64,000 nt of DNA from Nemertoderma westbladi (taxonomy: Eukaryota > Xenacoelomorpha > Nemertodermatida > Nemertodermatidae). Numbering within the stretch: the first letter of the stretch is position 1; the number at the start of each line of letters is the position of its first letter. Below the pieces are notes generated by a model. It saw only the letters and a program-made list of their open reading frames with translations, was not told where the DNA came from and ran no database searches. This document shows positions 10,701 through 22,700 of the stretch, one piece after another. The position numbers and the translations under genes were made by a program. The stretch spans positions 45,074-109,073 of the forward strand of contig JAUCBJ010008258.1 in NCBI GenBank assembly GCA_032718475.1, read 5' to 3'.

Positions 10701-13700
10701 GCAGCTGTAATCCAAGCATTTAGATTCAATGTAAAGTAGTTTACTGTCAGAGAAATTGAACACCAGTAACCTGTGGGAAATTGTGATCCATTGAAGTTTA
10801 ATAATACTAACTACATATCCTACTTATCTACTATCTACCTATATGTTTGTATAAAAAAAGGGGTAATTGTGAAGTGATCAAAAGGGATATAACCTATTTT
10901 ATTACAGAATTTTATTAAAGCAAAAATTCACCTATTGCTTGTCTCACTCTCATTAAAATAATTGAAATGTATATTATTAACATTATTAAGCTAAATTATC
11001 AACTATTAAAACTGTGAACTTAGTTCAAAATATCCGTGTAACAATTCAATTGTATTTATTATTTCTTTCTCCGATGGTGTTTCCTATTTGGGTACTTCTT
11101 TAATTTACTCACCCCCCCCCCCCCCCCCCCCCATCCCCTCAAAAACCCTGATTGCATATAAATTTTTTGCTTTTTTTTTCTAGAACAAATATTTGACGTT
11201 CTGACAATAAGATTGTAGCTGGTAACTTTGATTTTGTGTTAGATGGACTTTTTATTAGCTAGTAAAAAAATAAGTTACTAAAAGTAATAAATTACTAGCA
11301 ACCATGACTCAAATTATTGAATTTGTTGATGATTGGGAAATTAATTACCTTAAAAATCATTAGATACCATAAAAAAAATAATAGCTAACCTCTCTCAGAA
11401 GATGTTATTAATGTACTGTACATCATGATATTAACCATTAACAAGTTCAAAAATTGATCAAAAAATAGGTACCAAAAATGAGGTTTTGTAATTTAAAAAA
11501 CCTCTCTTTAAAAAAACTCTAGCTACCATAAAAAAAACAATAGCTAAAGCCTCTCAGAAAATGAAATTTATGTTCTAGAAAAAAAATCAAAAATGATACT
11601 CCAAAAAATCTGGGGGTAGGGGGGTAAAATAAAATAGCACCACTGTTTGCACCTATTCCTCCACCAACAAAATAATAATCTTCATATATTTACTACTGGT
11701 CGGAATCAGTGATGGTAATGAGAGATGAATGAAACATTATTGTTAAGAAGTTAATGTTAGGGAGTAGGCGAGTTGAGATCCAGGTAATAACATTGTTAGT
11801 AGGGGTTGGATCACTGAGTAGAATTTAATATTATCTCAGAGTTATTATACAGAAATATGAGATTATATTAATTTGTTTGGATAAATATCCTTTATCTTTT
11901 TAGAGAAAGTAGTTTTTGTAACTTGATTTTTAATATCTGTATCTGGTTGTTAATTTTAGGATGCCCTAAATTGTTAGTTCTGTATACATATAAATTTGAA
12001 AAGCTCCTAAATAATGACAGGATATTTATTGCCAGACAACTTTGTGGAACAATTAGTGTCGGAGTCTATAATCTCAGAGTACCTATTGGTGACATCTCCT
12101 TTGCTGAAGTCAAGAGCATTACAATCCACAACACTCGTGCCAGTGGTGTAGATGATGATCGTCTTTAAAATACATGTCTTTGGAGCTCATTCACCACTTC
12201 ATAGTAGTTTTGTGGAACAATTAGTGTCGGAGTCTATAATCTCAGAGTACCTATTGGTGACATCTCCTTTGCTGAAGTCAAGAGCATTACAATCCACAAC
12301 ACTCGTGCCAGTGGTGTAGATGATGATCGTCTTTAAAATACATGTCTTTGGAGCTCATTCACCACTTCATAGTAGTCATGCACCGGACAAAGAGAGTCCC
12401 ACAAGATATGAAAACGAATAAGTTGGTCCCTATTCCAAAGAAGGGCAACCTAACTCTGAGGATCTTTTCTTTGAATCTCAAAAAAAGAGTAAAAATAAAT
12501 ACTACTGCAGACAACAAAATAATTTGAAAATTATAAAGTAACTTGCACTAACCGAAAGTAAACTGAACTGCAGGCCAGAGTTTGATGTATACCAGATGAC
12601 CACCACCACTCAGTGGCATGCACAAACAGTCTGCAGCAGATGTTGCCATGATATAATATTTGGTATGGGTTTTCATATATTGGCTAAATCCCATTACAAC
12701 AACAGCAATGAAGTTTGAGATGAAACCTAGTATAATCTGTGAGAAAAAAATGCTGATCCATATCTAAAATAAATCGAAAAATAGTTCAAGAAATCACCTA
12801 AAATTTAAATACTGTACCCTGTAATTATGGCATTGTACCAATCCAATAAAGTAAAAAAAATGATACAAGTGACAGGACTTCATCCATAAAGATTAAACAA
12901 CTCTCCGAAACTAGTTAGGGAGAGGCAGGCCCTGATTAAGCTTTTTGGCTAATTGCCCAGGGCCCCGACTTAACAAGGGGCCCCGAAGGGGCCCCCGTGT
13001 CATCTTGTTATAGATCTTGTTGTAGATCTTCTCCTGTCAAGATTTTGTTAAGATCTGATCCACAAAATAGGTGAGCCATCGCATATAGTGGTATCATTCG
13101 TGGGGTCCTCTGTCGGTCTGTCTTTCCCTTTTTTAAATGCACATTGTTCGCGCTTTCAGACCTTTGGCAGTTTAACCCGCCAAATTAGGATGTCTTCTAG
13201 ATAATAAATCACCTTTTAGCCTATGACAAGTATTTGATTCACTACACTAGTCGAAACCAATCTGTGCGCGATCATTCACCCGCTGGATATACCCGGGAGA
13301 TTGGGTTCGACGGCTTAATTTTATTGCTATGTAAGCCTAATGTATTATTCGACTGACAGTATTATATAATCTCTGACAATATTATTCACCTTCGGGAAAT
13401 ATTAACAGTTCCTTTAGGACGTGGCGCTCTATCTATATAAAAAGAGTTATGACTTAAACTACTCACAACGATATGGCTTAGTTATAATTCACATATATGG
13501 CGCATTCTTTAGGAAATGCTTCGTTATCAGTCTCACTCATACACAATGCTGCACAATACTGCACACTGATCTGCCGATCTTCACTGATTTTAGTCACATA
13601 TAAAAGGAACACGGACCGAATCATGTAGGGTCTATCAAATAACATTAGATTCACTTCAAACCACTCAACATAAGTCGCAATCATTTATCTGTAACCCTTC

Positions 13701-16700
13701 CCTCTTACCTTCGGTATATCAAGAATATTGGGTTTTCGGGGTTATTTGTCGTTATTCCAAATATAATAATTCATCAACCATATTATGAAGAACTGACAGT
13801 AAATAGCAGTATAACAATATAAAAGTATGCACAGTGTTACACAGTATGCAGTGTATGCAGTACTGCAGTATGCAGTATGCAATATGCAGACATCAGTATG
13901 CAGATAACGGATATATGTCCTTATAATTAAGCCTACTAGTGTAGGACTAAAAACTGAAAACACGGAGGTGCCAAAAGCCGGTTCTTAGGCTCTGGGCAAA
14001 AACATAACACTGAACTACTGAGTTTCTGTATACACCTCCAACACAGAGACAACAAACGCTCTGATTGGTCAACCTGAACAACGAGAGAACAAAGAAACAA
14101 AGAAACGTCGACGTGGCAATATCAGCTGCTAGCCGTCGTCATGGTAGCGACACTGTTTTCAAGAGTATCGAGCTTTTACGTCACGGAATTACGGATTATG
14201 TCCTCTAAAGTACAAATACAGAAGAAATAGCTTTTATGTCCGCTAAAACACCAGTACAGCAAGGACACGGCCTTTTTATGCCTGGTAAACCAACTACAGA
14301 GTATTTTACGGGAAAAATAAGGAAAAATAACCGGACAATTCAGCAAAAGCTTTTACACCGCTCCCAGAAAATGGGATTTTCAGTCTATAAAATATAAAAA
14401 TCACAGTTTCTAAAACATAAAGATACTCTAAACAGTTAGTCTTTCTTACGCAGACGGCGTTTACGCAGTTTTTTGAGGCTAGCAAGAGTCTTTTTCTCTT
14501 TGGGGGGAGCCACTTTACTAGGAGGGCCATAACTCCTGGGTGAAGGGTGCAATATGATTGCATCAGAAGGTGTAGGATTGTAGTCGAGGTATCTGCCGTT
14601 TCGATATGCTTCTCCTCGAGCTGATTTTCCTCCGCTCGTAGCTGGATACGTTCATCCAAAAACTCTCGCAGAGAATAGGATCGTCCAAGTTCGATAACTT
14701 CTTAGAGATTCTGGATTTCCCAATCGAATTGAGATAAGGCCAATTCGTTTATCGATTGGACTTACTGTTATAACTTACGTTTATCTGAACAAACGCAGGT
14801 TTCTTTTTTGATCTTTATAGAATAGCGTTTAACTCGTTTCGTACAACGCTCTCCTTCACCTTGATGAGGGGTTGTATCGCGTTAAACGGGGACGACCATA
14901 CGGTTGGATAGTGATATTAGGTGTCCGCGTCACAATCCGGCTAAGTAAGATGGGCGGCTAGCTAGAAATCACTGTCGGAGTGTTACCGATTAATTGTTAG
15001 GGTAGCACTAGATCTTGAACAGTGAATACAGTCCGCGAGGATCCGCGACACCACCAGGATCGCAGGTCTGAGGTCCAACTAAGGAATGAGGAGGTTTGAC
15101 CGAGTATTCCGGGACTCTGATCGTAGGTTTACTCCAGGATCGTTCGAGCCGAGTGAGCATAGGTGATACGTCAAACAAGTTTCGCTCGAAACTCCAGTAA
15201 ATATAACGAGCACAACTGTGTTTAACACAACGTTTCCGTGGATGTTTATGTCTTTCCGTTTAATAGTTGGGTCTAGAGCATTTATCGTAATAATACCAAA
15301 GACGCACGTCTGGTAGGGGGAAACGCGGGTGATATTTATTTGTTGTTACAATGCTTCTATCAAGAATTCCAAATATATGTTGGAGTTACCGCGTTTATTT
15401 GTTTCTTTAATGTCTTTTCTTTCGAGCCGATTTCGAATAGAATTTTCGCATTCGAATTTCAGTTTATGGTTCCGACTCCGCTGGGCAGGATATATAGTCG
15501 ACATAGTCCGTATTGTGTAAATTGATAGAATGACCAGTAGTTAAGAAGCCCATATATGTACCATTACGCTGCGTATATCGAGCAGCGAATTTTCTATAGT
15601 CCAACTCTCGTGAGAGCTGCACTTGGGACATTGTCGGTTCGATATAACGACCATCGTCCTCCGCAGCAGTTGGACTAACGTCGCCGCGTATTAAGCTATC
15701 AACAAACGCTTGTAAAAGTAGAGTATATCGCTCCCCGATACCAAGACCATCTTCTATCAACTCCGTCATATCTGCTATATATGAGTTTATCCATATTATA
15801 AGGAGTTTATATTTAGGCTAGCGAGCGTCGCTGCCTACTCCAATTAACCCCCGGACAGTACCAGATCCTCAGCGCCGATGTGTCGTCGCCGCTGTACTTT
15901 CGCCAACGACGTAGCCGCACAACGACAACGACAACCGGCACAAGTCACTCGACTGTCCGTCCCAAAGGCTTAGATGTACTTCAGGTTTTCCTTGGAGAGT
16001 TAGGTTACTTTTACGATTGCGACTAGCTACTGTAAACACACTTTAGCAGTAACATTCACCTATAAACTCACAAATACCACACAACTGGTCACAACTACGC
16101 ACATTCGGGCCATTTGTCCGTTAGTCAATGCCTTCCAGAATGTCACTGTATTATTATGTATCCTTGGATACTAGCAGTGCGCTATTTATTCCCTATGCTA
16201 TTCAATGGGACAAGCTTTCTATTGTTCTTTTAACTCAATTCTAATTCTAGCGTGGTTGTTGCTATGGTGACATTATGCAAAGCTAGCGGTAGAATTAGGG
16301 GAATCACATGCATACAGATCTGGGATGTTATTTAATAGTATTCTTTAATAGTCAATGTTCTGTTTTATACATGACTTTATGAATTTTATCGGCTATTGAC
16401 TATGTTTGGGAGACTTTCACACACTCATACGCATGATAAGATAAATCTCCGCTCCCTTGATCTATTAATTAATGGAATTTTGGGAACTTTATAAATTGCG
16501 TAAAAATGGCAATTTATTAAATTCATTAAAAGGCATGAATTTAAATTTATTCCCTGAAATTTTATTATTTGATAATTAAATGGACATATTTTGATTCTAG
16601 AACATGTCTAGGGACACAAGATCCTTAATTCTATGACAATTGTCTTTTTTAAGAATATCGGTAAATGCTACGATATCTTAATTGACTAGAATTGTTGAAG

Positions 16701-19700
16701 GATCTGAATTTTACAGATTTTGATTTATTAGATTTGCAAATATTAAATAATTAATATTTGAGATGGGCACCGATTTATTCCAGAACTTGTCTGGGGACGT
16801 TAACCACTGATTCTATAATTTGTCTTTTAAGTATATCGGTGGGTGCCACGATATCTTAATCGACTAGAATTACAGATGGTCAAAGGGTTTAACAGATTTA
16901 TTTTGCGTTATACGCTACTGTTAAAGGGACATCACGCTACTATATGTATTATTTAATATACGGTATGAGAGCAATATCGCACGAAGCAATGTCAGTGTGA
17001 AGAGGCAAGTCGTTTCCAAGGTCTACCCAGAGCTTGGTTTAGCCGAGACACGAGGATCTGAACTTTGCATTCCTAATACTCTGCCTACCAATAATACTTA
17101 AATATAGTAGTGGCTTTATTGTACTTTAATAAGTACGGACATTTCATCTTACTGTAGTTACGTATTTGTAATGTAATACGGACAGTAAGGAAAGAGAAAA
17201 AGAATTATTTCTTGCCGTCGCATTAAATATAATATATACGTAATTAAGTAATAAACGCGAATATATATTGCACTAATCTACTAAATAATCGCTAAAATAA
17301 CATTCTACTGAATAAAATTAAAGAAAACGATTATAATAAAATTACATAGTAATACATACAGAAATATAAAAATAATAAAATAATATAAAATAATAGAATC
17401 ACACACCCACTCCATATGTTGTTACGTTATGGAGTCCCTAGATGTTTGAAGGATTAGGGAGGTGGTCGTGGGATGAGAATCTTGTCTTCCACAGTTTCCG
17501 GAGAGTCCTCCATTCCCTTCCGATAAACACAAACGACCGACTGGGTGATTGAGTCGCTGCATCCTGAATACAATTCCAGGTTTCCTCTTCGTCCTGGAAT
17601 AGTGACGATAGAAACATCGCTCAAAGTATATGACGGCGTCACAAAGCCGATTCCAGGAGCTATAGTGGTCCGTCGCTCTCTGCAGGAGAGGTGAGAGTCC
17701 CTGAGAGACGTCTGATGTTCCAGAGCTCCAATCGCTCTCTCTGATCTTCATGAAGGATCCACTCGCGGAGGGGAGGCCCAGATCCACGGCGTCGTCCCTG
17801 GCAACATGTAATACCGACAGATCTATCCCGGGTTCAAATAACTCCGATCCATCCGTCCGGGTTTCAGGTTCGACTTTCTCCGCTCCCTTGGCTGGTCTAA
17901 TCTCAGTCGGAGTAAGATGGAGAGGCCATTCATTCTCCTTACTCCGGAAGTCGGGTTCACCTAACCGGTCTATAGTATCTGTCAGTTCTTGAGGAGTTGC
18001 TCCTCTGGAAGCGATGTCCGTTGGATTAAACTTCTTGGGGCAATATCTCCATTGATCTACATTGGAGCTAAGATTGTCATTATCTGAGGAGTGTGGTGTT
18101 CCCTCAGTTGGGTCGTCTCCCTCACTAGTATCATCTTCCCATTCACTCACCTGGCGGACGCGATCTTGAAGCAGTCTTTCTCTGAGCGTTCTTCGGGAAG
18201 GTCCAGTAAGGTACCAACCTACTCTAGTTCTTACCGCATAGGTCTGTAGTGGCTGCGGTTGAGCAGGTCGTTTCTCTAATGTCTCCAGCGCCTCATGCGC
18301 GTTTTGGCCGATGAGTATTTGCACTCCAGGATAATCAGTCTGGAATCGAGGTATGTTAAGATGTTGGATGCTCTCATCCTCGTCCCAATTATAAAGGTCT
18401 GCTTGAGTAGTAGCGAAGTTCTTTATAGCCACCATTTTCACTGACCTTATACTGTATTCTCCTAGTTTATCCTGTGGAGTGGACAACTCACCTATATAAT
18501 AGTCGGCAGCTACAGTAGAATTCCAAACCTGCATGATCCCTGACATGTTTAGCATGGTTCGGAACTTGGGTTGTCCAGCAAAGATGACTTCGGCTAGTTC
18601 TTTATCGATGAATGTTCCTGTGCTACCGGAGTCCAGGAGGGCGTTCACTATATAGCTCTTCTGAGGTCCGTGGACCCGTAACTGGACTACAGGAAATTCT
18701 CGGATTCCTATATTGGAAGTTGGCGCTTTCCAAGATGGTTGTTGATCGGAAGTAGTTAAGGTAAGGTCGCTGTCTGTGTCTTTCTCATGCACGAGTACTC
18801 GATACACTGCGGTGGTGTTTATTAGGTAACAGGATTCGTTTTGGTCGGAGAACTCGTCCGTATAGAATCCTTCCATCTCAGATTGATCAGTGTCGTTCAC
18901 ATCACTGAATTGGACATGTAGTTCGGACTCACTTACCTGACTCGGGCTGTTTCGTTCGAATTCCGTGTGCAACAAGATATGATGTTTTGCGTCGCACTTC
19001 TCACACCTTGCGTCGGAGATACAGGTTCGCCGTCGGTGTCCTCGTCTGAGGCAATTATAACACAACCGCTTATCCCACATGACTTCACGTCTATCCTCGA
19101 GTGATTTCCTCAGGAATTTATCACACGCATTTAAACGGTGGGGCCCGTCGCACAGCACACATTTCGGCTTGATGTTACTCACCTTAACCTGTGCTATGTG
19201 GTGCACACTTGTTCTTTCCTCGGGCTTTCTCACCTGAATTCTTTTAGGAGACGTAGGAAGGGTTTTTTGTACCGGTTCCCTTCTGTCATTGGGTCGAGAC
19301 TCGGATTTACTTACCTGATCTTTAGGCATTTTCTTGACATAATAAGATCTGTCAGTGTCTTTCCCGCTGTCCTCTCCTTGAGAAGTTTGGCTTTCACCGT
19401 CGTCGGTATAACATACTGGTGTTACCCTTCTCCTAGAAACGGGTTTCTCACTTACCTTGTTTTCTAATGTCTTCTCTCTGGACTGCCTTAGGAGCTGTAA
19501 TTTCACTTCTCTATCTAAGAATGACATGAGATCAGTCATGGTAGGGTCTCGTTGTTGTTGTTCCATCATATATAACACCTTCTTGTCCCAGCGTGTACCT
19601 ACTCCACCCTTGGGCAAAGTAGATGCTAAGGCTCCTACAACCATAGAATTCTGGTATTCATGAGACTTACCTAACCAATCTAGTTGTCTACAGATCTCCT

Positions 19701-22700
19701 GAATCTCATCGGAAAACTCTATAATCCCGCTGCTAAGAAACTTTCGGGGCGCCATTAATTTCGCATATAAATACCTAGCGATATTATTCCTATTACCATA
19801 CCTGATGTTTAGTGTATCCCAAACTTGTCTTAATCCGTCTGGATGTCCAATAAACTTTAACGCCATTAACTTGGGAGATCCTTCCAAGCACTCGATGAGG
19901 AATCTAAGCTTTTCTCCGTTAGATAACAAGGAGTTCTGTATGTTATCTTTGTAATATTCATTAAAAGGTAACCATTTCATCTCATCTCCATTGAACTTGA
20001 CGATCTCTCCAACCTTTACCGCTTGTCGGGCTTCGGTTCTAGCCATTTGGCGTGTAAAACTTTCTTGAGCCATCGCATTATTGAATAGAGAATTATCGGT
20101 ATATAAGTTTCTCGGATTATTATCAAGTCTAGATGAGATATCATTATCAACAGGTTTATAATTACCCTTAATAGGGTTCACTATAGGAGTTTCTATTTCG
20201 CTAGCAGTATAGATGCGTGTAGGCTCCACACCTTGCGCATGGGATACTTCAGACCTAACGGGTTGACACATTGTTACAGGGGGTGGTGGTATACCCTTTT
20301 GTGTGTTCACTAATTTATCGCGTTCTAACGCGATACTTTGCTGCACCTTTTGCAACTCTAACCTACTTTCCCTTACTGTGCCCTTGAATTGCTGGACAGT
20401 CTCTTCCAACTCTCGGACCTGTTGGGAGGAGCGTATCCGATTCTCCTTCATCTCTCCAAGGAGAATATCCATCCCCCGCCGTCTCTCGTCTACCCAATCA
20501 ACCGCCGAAACGGGATCCGCCAACGTCGTAGCGGGCAGACGAGGGACAACGGGCGACAAATTTGGAATATTTCGCTCGGGGTCCAGGACCTGAACTGTCT
20601 CCTGGGCAGTTCTACGGGGCACAGGTAGCTTAGTGCTATGCAGAGGGAATTTAGAGGTAGTTTCAGGGAGCACAGGTGTGTCTATCACCGAAGGGGTGAT
20701 TTCAAGAACAGGCCTAATTATTTCAGGCTCATCTACTATAGTAGGGAGTCTTTCTATTTTAATTATTTGGTCTGTGGGCTCTGTACTACCTAAGTTGGTG
20801 TTATTTAGTTGCCTTCTAACAGCTGGAGGCAAATCAGGCAATTTCTGACGGTGGAATGTTCTTTTACGTCTACTTAGACGAGATCTATTTCCTTTGCCTT
20901 CAGTATCGGTGGTATCGCCTTCCTCAGATGATGTAAATCCCTGTCTCTTGGAAGTAGTCCGACTTATCAGCTGCATATCACTAGCCGTTATCTGTTTATT
21001 TAAGTAATCGTGCTTCTCTTGAAGATTCTCCAACTCTAGTTGGACCTTTTCTTCAGATGCCCTCCGTTCCGCTTCTGCCACTGCCACTGCCGCTTTTCTT
21101 TCTGCTTCTGCCGCTGCCACTGCTGCTGCCACTGCCGCTGTCTTTCTGTCTTCTATCTGTTTTTTCTTCAACTGTTGTTCCCATTCTCTAACGATGCGGA
21201 TTCTTTCATCAATTTTCGCTCTATTCGCTGCCAACATTTCCGCATCTATTGCGTCCAACACAAACTTGGCTCCTTCGCTATTAGGGCTAAGTCCATCTAA
21301 CCTTCTCCTCAATTCGTCATCACCCAAAAAACGTTGATGTCCGACAGGTAGATGTCAATGGCATCCCTCTTATGCGGCTTCTCTGCCGTCACTTCGCTCT
21401 CGGTTGTATCTAGTAGACTGTCTGATAGGTTCTGTCTTGCGTCAGACATGCTTATGTGTACAGTTGAATGTCTACTGCTGTATTACAGTCTGAGCAAGTC
21501 TAGTAACTCAGTATTAACTGATAGCCTAGTAATTAATTACCGGTACTGCTACTCAGTGTAGCGTGATATATATAATATATTAGAATACCGGTATGCTTAT
21601 AGTATATATAACTATTATTACAGACTAGGTTTATCACAGAATACCGGTATAATTTTAGCACAAATATATATAAATATATAATAGGCCTATCGGGAATACC
21701 GGTATACAGCTTACAGTTTGTAGTATATATAATTCTGGACTAGAATTAATTACAAGTACCGGTATAATTTCAGCCTAAATTTATAGAAATAAAGATAATA
21801 GGCCTATTGTAAATACCGGTATATCAATTATTTTAAATAACTGGATTTCTGAATTTTAAGGGTTACTTGGTTACTTTAACTTACTTTATTGCCGTTATTT
21901 AAGCAGTAGTCCAACTGATATTGAGACCTAATTGTTGTATGGCAGGCCTACTATTTATAAATCGTTAGATTTGATTTATAATATATATATACCCGTTTTA
22001 ATGGGTTTTGTCTATGTTTGAAATAAATGTTATTATTTCTGGGGAGTAATCACTACACAAAGCGGTGCGCTTTCAGTGAAGTGTTACTTATAGGACACTA
22101 AAACAAATAATTCTAATTTACCTAAGTTACTTAATACTACAAATTACGTACAATTCGGGTGAGATTACAATCTCTAAATAAACACAAAAATTTACAAAAC
22201 ACAAAATACGAAATTTTTAGGGTAATTTTACAAGAAGTCTACAAACCAGCCTAACAAAGGGTAGAAAACTGGTTATTACAACGGACAGGGTACTGCGGTA
22301 TTTGAAAATAATACGTAGTAGTAAATACACTGCGTTGTCCAGATAGGAAAATACCACCGCCTGACGACCTATAGCCGTATCGCTATAGGTTCTACGTTAT
22401 GTATCACGGAGTGTTCCTACCTAGAAGTTAATAGAGCTAATCGAATGTGCCTATCAACCACTTTACAACACAAATATAATGCCTACACTAATTATTTTCG
22501 GAAAGCACTGTACACTAAACCCTAAGTTAGGTACGAGTACTTATACAACAGATAATCAGTAGTTAAATATACTTGAACAGCTAAAAGAACCACGGCATCT
22601 GCTGGAGTGACCGATGCACAAAATCACCAGTCTTTACCTACGCCGAGCAGCCCGTGTAGTACCGGGGTTAATTTAACTATAGCGGTATGTATAACAACAC

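Noticed and set aside
13421-13963. Small ORFs inside the left LTR, repeated in the right LTR
   Set aside because: Their duplication is explained by the LTRs. They have no domain and no start context.
17750-20848. Several plus-strand ORFs over the BEL Gag region
   Set aside because: They are antisense to the long Gag-protease frame and have no recognisable motifs.
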